Source of the DNA: Pyrocephalus nanus
Lineage: Eukaryota > Chordata > Aves > Passeriformes > Tyrannidae
Reading direction: 5' to 3'
Length of the DNA stretch: 64,000 nucleotides
Assembly: GCA_038380795.1 (NCBI GenBank)
Contig: CM076259.1
Coordinates: forward strand, 57,121,938 to 57,185,937
Shown: in pieces, positions 23,901 to 36,145 of the stretch
How the letters are laid out: each line of letters opens with the position of its first letter
Position numbering within the stretch: position 1 is the stretch's first letter
Position numbers and translations under genes: made by a program
The notes under the pieces: model-generated
What the model saw: only the letters and a program-made list of their open reading frames with translations
Told to the model about the DNA's origin: nothing
The model's database searches: none

Positions 23901-26860
23901 CCAGTGGGGAGGGTTATAATTTAATGGGTTGTCTTCTGAATTAATTATTTCTGAATTATTTAATTGCAGCTTCTAAACAAAATTTCTTACTCAAAGTGTG
24001 ACACTGAAAACCAAAGTATCTTCCTGTATTCTCTAGCAAAAGGTAAAATAAAACATTAAAACCATAAATGTTTAAATTAAATTTACAAGATGTCTCTACA
24101 CAGATCAATAAAAGTCTTCCATTTGCTTTTATATTTATATTTTTGCTAATCATCAGTGTCTCCTCCCCAGAGTCATAACAGTATTTTTCAAGGTAATCTC
24201 ACAAGTGTAATCACTACGCAAATGACACTCTGGAGTTAAAATCTTTTTGCCCATCTTTATTTTTTAAGAAAAAGTAGTCATTGGCTTATGACATTGTTAT
24301 ACTTTTCATTCAGAATCCATTTTAAGTAAAGCTCTGATTTTATTTTAATATTAGAAGTCCCTGTTCACTCACTGTTCTTTTCCAGATTTATTAATAATTC
24401 CTCATATAACTTCTCTTGTTCTTAGATTCTAAAGCAATTTTTTTATTAATTTGAGGAACATGACATTTGGAGGAATACTAAGTAGAGGGTGGCATTTTTG
24501 TGTGTTATCTAAACAGGATCATATGGATTAACCCATATAAAAACTTTGCTGAGATACAGCAGAGCAAATCTGTCAGTGTCCAGATGTATACTCTAGACAC
24601 ACTTTTCTGCATTGCTACTGAAAATTCTTATTATGGAAATAATTAAACATGCTATGCAGCCTGTCACTTGTCTGGGATTGACAAAAGAAAGAAAAAATCA
24701 GGTCATGTGATCCATTTATCTTGATGCCCTACATTTTGTAGAACTGTGTTCTTTCCTAAATAAAGGAAGGCCATGTAAATCTTTCACTTATTAGACAAAT
24801 GGAAATCTGAGTTTTATTCCTCATGCTACTAATTAATGTCTCTTATTCAATATGAACTTTTCAATACTATTGTGTAAACAGTTTCCATAGATACAGTTTT
24901 ATTTCAGATTGTTTGTTTTCCTACTATTTTTGATGGTACAGCTATGAGGTAGCAGAGCAATACTCCATTATTTATCATCCTACCAAAAACTGGTGCAGAG
25001 AAAGAAAGGAAAACATGTCCCAGACACTAAGAAATTCCAAATCATTTTAGCATAAATTCATTAGCTCCTGAGTAGCCACAGATAAGAATATACTGTAAGA
25101 AAACAGTCCTACTTTCAAAACTTGAATATAAATTTGCTGAAGCTTTGGCGACATATTTTTCAACTTATTAAGCAGGGTTGTTCCTTCAAATCCACCATAT
25201 ACCTAATTCTGTGTCTTTATTCTCTATCTTTGGGCATACCTTCAGAGTGACCCAGGTTCACTTTAAGTCATTAACTATCTCAATTAAGAAGGCAAAATTT
25301 ATGTAACATGTTCGCTAAGGGATAGAACAAAAAAAGCACCATAACAATGTGTAAGATTGTATGAGCTAAAATTTTACATATGTCTTCACCACTCCCAGAC
25401 CCATATTTGCCCCTTTTAATTTACCAGGATACTTCAGGATATGTTGCTTCTGTAGGCTATTCAGTCACTCATGTACTGGATGTGAGGCAGAGAAATCCTC
25501 TGACCCAGCTTTTGTCACATGCCACTTTTCTAACTCAAGACTAAGCTGTGAGCAGTGGTGTCTGTAGCAGCTGCCTTACTGGCCTAAAAAGAAGATGATG
25601 ATAAAATGACATAAACTGTACCTACCTGGAGGATCGTAAGCTGTAAGGCAAGGCAGCAAATTAAAGCATCTGAATCTGCAGTACCCTGGAAACTTTCCAT
25701 ATATTATCTGAAGCAAGGTAAGAGCCTGTGAACCAGAGTTCTCCTTACTGTTCTGGCAATTCTTCTCCATCCTACTCTGAGTTTCAGTTTGAAACTTCTA
25801 GAGGAATTTCGGTCCAAGAAGTATGGATGAAAGCCTAACAACCCTCTGCTACCAGAAAAAGTATTTGCTCTGCTCCCAGGTAACAAACACTCAGCATTAC
25901 ACAACACTGTTGAGTCTCAGGCTAAGATGGAAAATGTGATAGATTGCAGAGGTGTTTAAGGTGCAAGGACTAAGTATTGCATGCTTTCTGGATAGGCAGC
26001 ACTGAAGAAGGCTAGATATTTTGCACTACCTCAGTTCTGAATTTTAGATCAACAGAATCAGTAAAAGGTATACAGCAAACGGTGTTTTTCTGGTATATGA
26101 TGAAGTCAGGAAACTCCTGAGAATAGCGTATTTTCTTGCATCAAGTGAGATCCTAGCCTCAGAAATTAAAAAAAGAAGGAAATTTTCTGAAGAACCCAAA
26201 AATGACTGTATGACTCCTGCTATTCACAAATTCATAGACTGAAAACCGTGGAAGATCCGCCTTGTGAAACTGCAGAGACATAAGTTTATTTTTATTGTAT
26301 TTGAATCATAATGACACCTGCAGTTTTCCCTATTTGAAGAATTGTTCTGTTTTAGTATCTTATTTTCTGTTTCAAGCATTTAAAGCCTGGAAGCAAATGG
26401 GAAGACAGGCTTACTGGAACAACTTCAAAAACCAACCATTTGCCTGTGTTTGTCTGATCTCTATAAGCCACTTAGAGGCAATAGGTTGATGAGTATCTTT
26501 TCTTTTGTTGTTAGGTTTGATCATCCAGGACATAATTAGTGATAAAGATGTTCCAAACTGCCAGTCTTCCAAGTCCAGCTGATTAAATCTAGACATAATG
26601 ACCTCAATCTCTTTAATAAGCCTGCTTAATACATCTTCCTAAACTTAAAGTCTGGAAGCTGTTAATCATATCTGTGTTACATGTAGGTGATTTTGGTCTC
26701 CTTCAGTCATCATTCTATAAATACTTGGCTCATATATGGCAATGAAGTAGCTTGTTGGATGAAATCATGCAGTTCTTTATACTGGCAATAACATGAAATC
26801 TTAATTACAGCCAATAAAAATATATCATTTTCTGAAGACCAATAAAATTCTTCCAAAGAC
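20942..26860. other. AT-rich unique non-coding DNA
   Basis: Long stretch with no recognised gene, RNA gene or repeat copy. It contains a T/G tract at about 21,124-21,155 and A runs near 22,611 and 23,368. Open frames such as 23,574-23,852 and 25,576-25,907 lack domains. Confidence 0.5.
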
Positions 26861-27090
26861 ATTAAATTATTCATATAAAATATATTTTAATATAATAATA
26901 TGGTTTATTGATATTTATAAAATTATAATAATTACATATTTATAAATTATAGCTTATGTAAATTAAATATATTAATTAATATATTAATTAATATATTAAT
27001 ATATTAATTAATAATATTATTTATTCAGTATATTAATAAATATTGCTATTAATTATATCAGTATATATTGATAATAATAATATATTGGAT
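26861..27090. repeat. Extreme AT-rich block with TATTAAT repeats
   Basis: Over 200 nt are almost free of G and C. The core at about 26,960-27,020 is an imperfect array of ATATTAATTA units that are self-complementary, so the block could form cruciforms. Confidence 0.8.
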
Positions 27091-27614
27091 TGGGTTATTG
27101 TATTAACCTGTTACAAAAATAAAGTAGGAAAAAATGTTTTTAAAAACAGGAGAAAAAGAGTTTATTTATTTTTATAATTTTATTTCACCCTTTGTATTAG
27201 ACAAAACTGTGGGAACGGTGCTTCAGAACATATTTATGCATTTACTAATAATTTGGATAAGCACATATGCATTAAGATATGTTTCTTAAGACAAAAAACT
27301 TAAACATCAGAAAATAATGAACATGAAAATTCTCAAGTATTCAATAGGTTATACAAAGTCTGAAATAGCATGTAATTTTTGAACATGAAAACATAATATG
27401 GCTTTAAAGAACTGCATGGAAGAATCACCATTTGGCATTTACAGGTACATATGACCGAGTAACTCTTTTATTTTTGAAAATTTATTTATAATTCTCTTAT
27501 TTTTTTTAAATAGTAGCCACAAAAATACTAGGTTCTTTTTGTTTATTTTATAAAATATAATAAAATATTTTTGTTCAAGTAATCTATCTTTTTTTCCAAT
27601 AGACTTTTTATAAG
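27091..27614. other. AT-rich non-coding DNA
   Basis: No gene or repeat copy recognised. Confidence 0.5.
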
Positions 27615-27887
27615 GGCAGGTAGTGATAAGATGAGGGGTAACGGCTTCAGACTGAAAGAGGGTAGGTTTGATTAGATATAAGGAAACAATCTTTACTGTG
27701 AGTGTGCTGAGGCACTGGTACAGGTTGCCCAGAGAAGTTGTGGATACCCTGTCCATGGAAGGCCAGGTTGGATAGGGTTCTGAGCCACTTGTTCAAGTGA
27801 GAGATGTCCCTGTCCATGGCAGGGAGGGTTGGAACTAGATGATCTTCAGTGCTCCTTAGAACTGAAACTATCTGATGATTCTGTCAT
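27615..27887 (+). mobile_element. CR1 LINE fragment, sense, 3' end
   Basis: Plus strand carries the end of CR1 ORF2 and its 3' UTR: CAGACTGAAAGAGGG, GGCACTGGTACAGGTTGCCC, GGTTGGAACTAGATGATC, ending in a decayed ATTCTGTG tail at GATGATTCTGTCATT. The copy is 5' truncated to about 270 bp and has no intact frame. The minus frame 27,439-27,756 is antisense noise. Confidence 0.9.
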
Positions 27888-30783
27888 TAAATATTAAAAT
27901 AACCCAGAGTTCATAAATACAACCATAAAATATATTATTATTTTATTTACTTCTAAGAAGCTTTTTGTCTGTGTAAAACTTTATCTTTCTTCAATCAATA
28001 CCGCAATGTTTCTGATTAGTTATCTAAATAAAATTTTTAAGCTATGTTTTGGTGCTGTCTTTTTCCTAATGGAGAATAGGGGTTTTGTGTATTTGTTTTT
28101 GTAATGTCAAATGAGCTAATGCTACTAAAAAATATGCATGAGGTTTTTTCTTTAATAGAAGATGAAACAGGACTGCTATTCCTAGCTGAATTTTGAAATA
28201 AAGATTAGAGTTTCTTGTATAATCCATATTCACAAATCTTTCTGCACAAGATTTTGCTAGTAGCTCTACAAGCACAAGTTTGATTTTTTCCTCTTATTTC
28301 ATTGCAAGATTCATGAGTTGAAGTTGGCTACATTTTCTCTTCTATTTCTGCATTTTTCATTATCCCACTGTCATGTACCTGACATCCTAATGCAAACATA
28401 CAGTGACCTGTTCTACTCATAGTTATTCAGAGCTAAGTAGAGTAGTTATTTAGGGTGAATGCAAAAACTGAAGTAGCATTTTGAGTCTTAATGTGAATTT
28501 TTCAACTGAAATACCACAATAGCATAATGTATACTCTTAATTGAGCTTCCTATTCCTTTGGTACAAAATTGTAATTGAAGTTTTTTGATAATTTTAAATG
28601 TCTATGTTTCAGTTCTTGTGAAAAATAATAAAAACCTTTTGAGGAATTAAGTAAATATATATTTTTTTGGTGTACCTGTAAAAGCTAAATCACTTGGACA
28701 CTTTTTCAGAACACGTGCTATGATCAACTTTAAGTATTTTATGCCCAAAAATAGCTACTTATAGATGAGTTCTATAGGCTTCTTTCACTGAGAAAGTGAG
28801 AGCCAGTTCTTCATACATTTTCTGGCTTTTCTGTCTTGACAGAGATATAGAGGAATTCTCATTATAATGACCGTTATTCCAAAAATGTATAAGCTGCACA
28901 CTTAGAAAATGTTGGCACATACATATCTACACCAGAGTTCCTAAGCAAGACTATGCACTCCAGGCCCCAAAAAAATGCATGTATGTGAAGTGATCCTAAT
29001 GTATCTGTGTAGTAAATACCGTGGTCCAGACTTGCTGTAGACTTTAGGCATAAAGTGGAGGACAAAATAAAACACACAAAAAAGGAGTTTGGTTACTACA
29101 CAATATCTATTAAAAAGAAAAGCAGATAGCATGCCCCTTGAGAATATCCCTATCTCAAATATTTATGTTTGAGTATCTGTGTTAATTAAAATGAAATATT
29201 GTAACCTGATTTTTCCAAAGAACCTGTGGTAGTTTTATGAATGGAGAATAAGAAAGATATTAAGTTAGGAAACTGAATCAATATTCTAAATGCTGGTAAG
29301 TATTCTTCTTAGAGAATATATTTCCTTTTAGACCAATGTGCTTATCAAGAGACAAGGATCAAATTTTTTGTCTGTCTATACTTTCTACCTGGAAGGAAAC
29401 TTCCTTTAATGCTACAATAAAAATACAGGGAGTCCTGAATTTTCTTAAAGCTTAGAAAATGGATTGGCTTCTCCCAGCACTGCAAGTTCAGCTCAGATCA
29501 ACAGCATCTAGCCTCATCAAAACCCTGAACCCAGAGCTGGAGAGGTAGCTGGTACAGTAGGAATAATGCTGAGGGCCTGTCTACAGGAAGAGATAGCATA
29601 TTTTGACTCTTTCATTATTGCTGAAAATCTTAATAGCACTCTGCTCTGCAGGATGCCCTAGAGACACCTCTTTTTCTATCTGAAGCTGTACTAGGATTAC
29701 TGCACAGTGGTTTTTTCAACCTGTGACGTACTGTGACATCTAAGGCAGTTGAGGTGTAGGGAAAAAACAAAGTTAAATTGTTTCTTTGCCCTCCTTTCTG
29801 CCATAAGGACCTTGGGAAGTCATAGCTGGTCTCTGAAGTTTAATTTCTTCATCAGTAAATTGGAATGAGCTCCAGTTCTTCCTTGGCAAAGAGTTTTTTG
29901 TTCCCTGGCTAAAAAAAGAAGAAACAGATACTAATTAGGTATTACGGACATATTAAAGTGCTTTAATAGCAAGCATTCCTATGTGTACTAGACAGACAGA
30001 TAGTTGTCTTGTATTTATTTGTAAAAAAGATACCATGTTATGATTTCTAAAATCATCAAGTGAACCTATTATTGACATGTTTCTAACTTCATTGTATAGT
30101 TTGAAAGCATCTTTTGCCTATAGTGCTGTTACTTTGAGGGAGACAGAGAAAAAAATTAATGGAATAAAACTGGCTGTAAATCACTGAGGTCTCATGGACT
30201 CAGATCTCTTGTAGGGTTCTGCTATGGAGAAAGACCAAAGTGGTATTGTTTTATTATCTCTGCTTTCAAGATAACATGCTATGAATGCTAATGTTAAGTG
30301 GCAACAATGAACAAAAGATAGGGTGTAGGTGTATAATAAGCAATATTAGAATGTGTTTGTTAGCTTTTATTTACATCTTTTATAGAATAACTAGGTCTAA
30401 TCCATAAGCTGGTAATTTTGTTTAAGATGGTGCACATTCACACTGTAGCACATTGATTCCAATTTTGTGTGCTGCTCCTGAACTAAATAATTTTTTCATT
30501 AGGCATGTATAGTGTCTTGAAACTGAAAACTCACAAGTTCTCTTTCAGAGGAAATTTAAGCAGCAATGGAGAAACATTATATTTCAAAAATTCCTTAAAA
30601 AACCCTCACTCCAAAGAAACCACACCCTTAGAATTTCAGCACATATCACATAACAATATTTATGGATAGCAGGCTATGTGGCAGGATAAGATATGTTACA
30701 CTATGCTGTCATTAAAATTATGCCACAAAATGAAATATTAAAGGAAAACAAAGTATTTCACAATAAACATACAGTGCTTTAGA
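27888..30783. other. AT-rich unique non-coding DNA
   Basis: No gene, RNA gene or repeat copy recognised. Open frames at 28,066-28,275 and 28,874-29,132 lack domains. Confidence 0.5.
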
Positions 30784-31549
30784 TTGGACAGTCATCTGAT
30801 CTCATCTCCTGCTATACGTTAGATGAGATTGCTCAGGACCTTCAAAATTATCCTGCCTGTCTGGAGAGTCTTTTACAGTGTTTGTCCTCACTGTGAATTT
30901 ATCTATACATAATTGATTTCCATTATAGCAGCTTTTGGCTGTTGTCTCTTAACTTTACACTTTGCAATCCTATTAGGATTCTGGCACCATCCTCTCTCTA
31001 ACTGCTAAAAGATAGTTGAGTGGAACAAACAGGTTGTCTCTCAACCTTCTCTTTTCTGTGCCTTTCTTTATTCCATGTTTTCCTCCTACCTCTTCATTGT
31101 TCAGTTTGTCAGTCTTTCTCCTGTATTGGGGAGCTCCAAACTGGAAACAATACTACAAGTGCAGCCTCAGAAATGCCTCCACAGAGGAGCACAATGGCTT
31201 CACTTTGCCTGCTGGCTATGTTTGTCCTGATACAGGCCAATAAGTGGTTACCCTTCACTAAAGAAGAGACTCAGTGCTGATTCATGCTCAGCTTGTTGAC
31301 AGCTAGGACCACCATATCCATTTGTACATAATTACTCCCCATCCAGCCAGCATCCACCTATATTGTGGCATGGTGTTACTGCATCACAAGCATAGGACTT
31401 TTTGCTTGCATAAGTTAAATTTCATGATGTTTCTGCCAACCCATTCCTCCAGCTCCTGGAATTCTCTCTAAATGACAGTTTACTAGTTACTTCCTAAATT
31501 TGCTTTCTTCTGCAAACTCACTGTGTTCTTTTCCAGTCTCTAGGTCATT
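30784..31549 (-). mobile_element. Ancient CR1 LINE, antisense, 3' UTR and C-terminal RT part
   Basis: Left half of a long decayed CR1 copy whose 3' end is at the left. In order on the plus strand come complements of the 3' UTR (GATTGCTCAGGACC, CTGGAGAGTC), the ORF2 C-terminal block (TATTGGGGAGCTCC at about 31,123) and the thumb and palm regions up to CTCTAGGTCATT. Stop codons and indels are frequent, so it is a fossil. Frames 31,016-31,280 on plus are antisense shadows. The copy resumes at 32,240 after an insertion. Confidence 0.8.
31544..31549. repeat. Left flanking repeat of the insertion in CR1 (GTCATT)
   Basis: GTCATT here and at 32,240-32,245 bracket the LTR-like insertion. Since CR1 itself should have only one copy at this point, the pair is best read as a target-site duplication. 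Confidence 0.6.
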
Positions 31550-31594
31550 TTCATGGATGAAGCACTTCACTTGTGAGAGAGAAATAGCAGTGTG

Positions 31595-31600
31595 TTTATT
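31595..31600 (-). promoter_or_regulatory. Polyadenylation signal of the LTR-like insertion (AATAAA)
   Basis: TTTATT on plus, within TGTGTTTATTGATA, reads AATAAA on the element's sense strand near its 3' end. Confidence 0.45.
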
Positions 31601-31827
31601 GATATAGAACTAAGTTTGATAGTAAAAGCAACCGTAGTTCAACAAGATTCAATGGCATGGTTGGCCTTCTTTGTTTACTGCAGAGATGACAGGGTTATGA
31701 GATTCAGAAAGGACCTCCTTGCATTCTAAGCTCCTTTCTGAGAGGAGTTTAGGTGAGGCTAGATTCACATAGTACCAGACTTGGTCAATGGTTTATGTCT
31801 AAAGGACTACATGTGCACAATCAGTCC

Positions 31828-31833
31828 TTTATA
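31828..31833 (-). promoter_or_regulatory. TATA box of the LTR-like insertion (TATAAA)
   Basis: TTTATA on plus reads TATAAA on the minus strand, followed by GGACTGATTG. It lies between the TG start and the AATAAA signal as in a U3 promoter. Confidence 0.45.
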
Positions 31834-32239
31834 TCACTTACCTAAGATTTCAAAGTTTCAGCATACTTATTCACATACCAAGTGCCTGATAAGATAATGA
31901 TTCTCTTAGCCTCAAGGAGTAACCTTATGAGGTTTCTCTATACAAGGCAAGATCCTGGTGTGCAGCCCACTGCCATGCAGGAGAGCTGGATGAGCCCTGG
32001 ACTGTCCACTATTCATGGAGTAAGATGACTAACTTGCACTCATATTTGCAAACCAGCCATATTTTGAGTTGGTACATGCCCAACTATCCCTCAGCTGTTG
32101 AGCAAGACTTAGGTGTTGAGCAAGGTTTGTGGCCCTTAACTATTGTACTGCTACCTATAACAAAGATTCAGCCACCACTACAACCATTGGTGGTCATTGC
32201 TCAAGGAGAAAAAGTGAGGGGAGGGATCACACTATCACA

Positions 32240-33880
32240 GTCATTGGTAAAGATCTCAAACAGGATGAGCCCTAGTGTTAATCCCAAAGGAACAACACTC
32301 AAAAATATGCTTTTAAACTGCTGATAACTAATAAGAAAACTTTTTATCAGTTCAGCGAGCCTTACCTACTTTTTCTCCATCTTTTTTAGGCTGTTTCTTT
32401 GCAGTTATACTACAGAGATTTTACAGTTGACCCTGTTGCACTTGCCCACTCAGCCAGTTAACTCAGTGTAGAAGACAATCATATTGAACAGGCATGATTT
32501 GCCCTTAGTGAATCCATGCTGGCTGTTTCCAGCTACCTTTTTGCTTGGAAATAACTTCCAGAAGAATTTGCTGTATTTTCTGCACAGAGAGCCTGTATTA
32601 CCTTGGACCTTCTTTCCATTATAGAAGATGGGCATAATAATTGCCTTTTTCCAGGCTACAGGGAACTCCTTTGACAGGTAAAACCCTTTGAAGAAGACAG
32701 AGAGGGACCTTGAAATGACATCTGAAAGGTCTCTCAGAAGTCTTGAATGTCTTCAGTCTGTCCCCGTTGAATGTTTATACAGTTTATTAACATGATTCCT
32801 AACTTAATATTTTCCTGCTCTTAAGCTGTACTTCTTTCAGTCAGATGTGGGAGGCCTGACAGCAAATACAAACTGACACAAATGAGAAAATTAGTATCTC
32901 TGCCCTTCATCATCAGCAATTCTATAGCAAATCTATATCATCTTTGGTCTCTGTTCTTGTTTTTGCCAATGTACTTACAGAAGCCCTTCCTGTTGATTTT
33001 CACATTTCCAATTTCAGCTATGAACTTTATATTGTCTAATTGCCTAATTCTGTCCATGCATCTCATATAACATTCCTATTTTCCTCTGGGCAAGCAATCT
33101 GAATTTCCTCCTTCCATAGGCTTCCTATTTGCATTTGAACTCCATTAGGATTTTTTAGCCTTATGCCAAACCAGTCTGACTTCATTATAATAAGATGGAC
33201 TTTCCTTGTGCTTTGAGGAGTTTGTCCTTTGCAATAACCAGCTCTCTTGAGGCTTGGTTTGTTGTTTTTTTGTTGGGTTTTTTTGTGCTGTTTTTTGTGC
33301 TGTTTTTTTTTTCTTTTTTCTCCTTTTAAGCAGCATCCAAGGGATCTTTTCTACGAATTCCCTGAACAAGCAAAAGTCTGATCTTCTAAGTCCCACTGCT
33401 TTATTATGCCTTCTCTCTTCCTCATTTTCCTGAGGATATTCATTATCATGTGATGATGTTTGAAATGAGGACTACTGCTGACAAATCACAATGCTCATTT
33501 TTATTCAGAAGTAGCAGTTCTGGCATATCTGACTTACCAACTTCTATCCATGCAGAATCTGCATCAAAATATTGTCCTTAATGCAGCCCAGAAGTCTCCT
33601 CCTTTGTTTGTGTTCAACTATACTGCCCTTCCAGAAGATGCTGAAGTAGTTGAAGACCTCCATGATAACTTTGTATTGCAATCATGGGACTTCTTCATGT
33701 GTTTTTTAGCATGAATTAAAAACTGATCAGGAGTTCGGTATCCAGCATCTGGCATAAAGATTTGTCTGTCTGTCTCTCCTCCAATCCAGCTTCATAAGCA
33801 GCTGATAAGCCTGTTGCATCTTCCATAGCAGGGCTTGATATATTTCATTACTTTATTGACATAAAGCACAAAATTCCTTG
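32240..33880 (-). mobile_element. Ancient CR1 LINE, antisense, RT and endonuclease part
   Basis: Right half of the CR1 copy interrupted at 31,550. Minus-strand remnants are in CR1 order. The RT block is at 32,450-32,635, with QHGFTKGKSCLFNMIVFY, a close relative of the CR1 QHGF motif. The inter-domain linker is at 33,145-33,396, with LRRSDFCLFREFVEKIPW. The apurinic-endonuclease region (GDFN-type, with the complement of GACCTCCATGATAACTTTG) lies around 33,590-33,700. Frameshifts and stops are numerous. With the left half it gives roughly 2.4 kb of CR1, unusually long for a copy of this age. The 32,882-33,070 plus frame is an antisense shadow. Confidence 0.8.
33240..33328. repeat. T/G-rich expansion inside CR1
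   Basis: A run of TTTTTGTTGGGTTTTTTTG-type sequence separates two CR1 blocks that should be closer together. It encodes the Lys/Gln/Thr-rich middle of the minus frame 33,145-33,396 and is a post-insertion expansion rather than CR1 sequence. Confidence 0.65.
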
Positions 33881-35989
33881 TTTCTTGCCTGACTTTTTCC
33901 AATATGAAGAATTTTTGTTTCAAGGGGGATGGGGGGGAGGGGGATCGTTACTATGTGACTGTATAATTTGTCAAAATGTTATCTTTATCACATGTAAGGC
34001 AACTTTACCAGATGTCAGACATAGGGGAAAATTACTTTCATCTTATTTTTTATGTCTAAAAGTTAGACATCTATACTATAGTCATCTTCAGACTTCTTTC
34101 ATGTCCTAGTTAAAAAAGGAGGAAGCTCCAGAGGTCTATTAATGGAGTCTATTAGCCTATCCTGACATGATATGAAATACCTTCAAGAAGTGGCAAACTG
34201 TATCTTACTGAATGCACAACCAGCACATGACGTAAATCTGTTAGACACTGAACTGTTAGATGGCCAAGTCAAGGTAGGTCAGAATATGAACTTTTGTTTT
34301 TCAATATCAGTCTATCTCCTGTGTCATTTTCAGGAAATCTAAAGGAACTGTAACCCTACACTGCTGACCTGCATCATAAAATTTATGTATACAGAAAAAG
34401 TCCCCCATTTGTTTCACCTCTCCCTTAAGATTGGAGGGGAATGGTAAAAGAGGTTAAAGTAATAAAAGAAAATTTGATGCTGTCCCTCTGATGAACCAGG
34501 CAATGCAGCTACACAGACTACTAATGAATTCTCAAACTAGAAGTGGGCTATAACGGCTATGTAAAATAAAAGAACAGATTAAGTGTTGAGTAGACATGAG
34601 AAGCAAAATAAGAAGTGTACTGTTTTAGATAGGTACAATTTCACACTAAATTTTCATGTCCATATATCTTAGAACAGAGAAGGTAGCACTTATTTTCACT
34701 CTTTTGTAGAGACCTGCCTAGTACCCATTTCAATAGCTTTCTATTTCAAATAAAAGCAAAACACACCGGTCTTGACATGTTTTAACTCATTTCAGTCACG
34801 TTAACCACCAGTCTAACCTAAAGCTTTTTTGATTTAAGGAAAGGATAGATTGTGAATATAATAAATTTATAATATGTGGCAGCCTGTACAGTTTCATAAA
34901 TGGAATGGAAACACTGAATTGACAAAAGGAAAATATGTAATGACTTAGAAGAAAGCTGTGATCTGAATAGCTGAAGAGTATCCTAAATCCAGTTAATCAT
35001 CTTTCAATAAGAGTTAACATCAGGGCAGTAAAACCTCTCCACCACACCTATCAGTATGCTACATTATAAGACGTGATTTTTAAAAGTACTTTAATAAGAT
35101 AGCTTTCATTAATTCTCAAAATAAAGTTACTGCTCCAATCTGACTAAAAATAAGATGTTCCTAAACCTAAGGCTAAAGGAAGAAGCCTTATAAATGAATG
35201 TGACAGAAAAGCAGTGAGAACAATTATTTATCTGCAGTGCCATCATGATTTATTTGTATTTACTTTGTGCTTCCCTACTTATGAGTTATTCCTCTCACTA
35301 GATTAACTGATTTCCCACACAGTATTTATAAAATACACAATTTTTAGACTTTTCACTATACATAATAAAGAATTTTTTTAATTAGGACTCAATTTGATTG
35401 ATAAGCAATAATTAACTGCCTACTATATGTGTGTGTATTAGGAAAGTAAATGTGTACATGGCCATTATCCGTCCCTGAGGCCAACTGGCACAGACTAGAC
35501 TGGGTTGATACTTTTAAACTCTTTTACTCTCTCAAACATGTCAACATTCAAACTTTTGATTTGGAATAGTCCGCTAGCCATGTTAACTGCTGACTCACAC
35601 AGACAAATTGCTTTGGAAAGTCTACATCAGATGTACCAAAAACCTGTAGGGATCACTATAGCAGTCAAGAAATATACATTTTCTCAAAGGGGCTTCACTT
35701 TGAAGTTTCCAAAGACTTGGGAAGGGTGGTATTTTCACCTTACTATTCTCTCAAATAATAAAATTTAATTAATTAATGTGCTTGAAGTCATGGTGTTACA
35801 GCTAATTGTTCACTTTATGTCCAAATATAAATTAAAATGTGCAAGTCTTCTTTAAGAATAGTTTAAACCTAAGCAGGAACACAGGAATATAGGAAATCTA
35901 ATACATTTTTGCTACTAACTTGTAGTAAAAAGGCATTGTAGCATACTGTGCTGCTAAGGCAAGTTTGCCTGAGGATATGAATATGCAAA
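33881..35989. other. AT-rich unique non-coding DNA
   Basis: No gene, RNA or repeat copy recognised. A short G-run (GGGGGGGAGGGGG-like) is at about 33,924-33,944. Confidence 0.5.
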
Positions 35990-36145
35990 TTGAAAAAAAA
36001 AAAACAAAAACAAAAACCAACCAACCAACAAACAAACAAAAGCCCACACACACACACAAAAACCCAAACCAAACCAAAATAAACAACAACAAAAAAAACC
36101 CCCACAAAACCACACACACAAACACAAAAAAATCCCCAAACCCAT
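35990..36145. repeat. A/C-rich low-complexity tract with (CA)n
   Basis: About 155 nt with almost no G or T on the plus strand: AAAACAAAAACC, ACCAACCAACAAACAAAC, (CA)n, CCCAAACCAAACC and a second (CA)n. The Val/Phe/Cys-rich frames on minus (35,869-36,204 and overlaps) and the Lys/Thr/Asn-rich plus frame 35,965-36,147 are artefacts. Confidence 0.85.

Larger units (their letters stand above)
31550..32239 (-). mobile_element. LTR-like insertion inside CR1, about 690 bp
   Basis: This block interrupts an otherwise collinear CR1 copy and is flanked by GTCATT on both sides. Read on the minus strand it starts TGTGATAGTG at 32,239, has a TATAAA box at 31,828-31,833 and an AATAAA signal at 31,595-31,600, about 230 nt apart, which is the order expected in an LTR. 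The 3' end is less clean: a terminal CA would fall 4 nt inside the flanking repeat. No internal retroviral region is present, so it is probably a solo LTR. A 6-bp duplication would fit an ERVK-type element. The plus frame 32,025-32,324 spans its edge and is not a gene. Confidence 0.6.
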
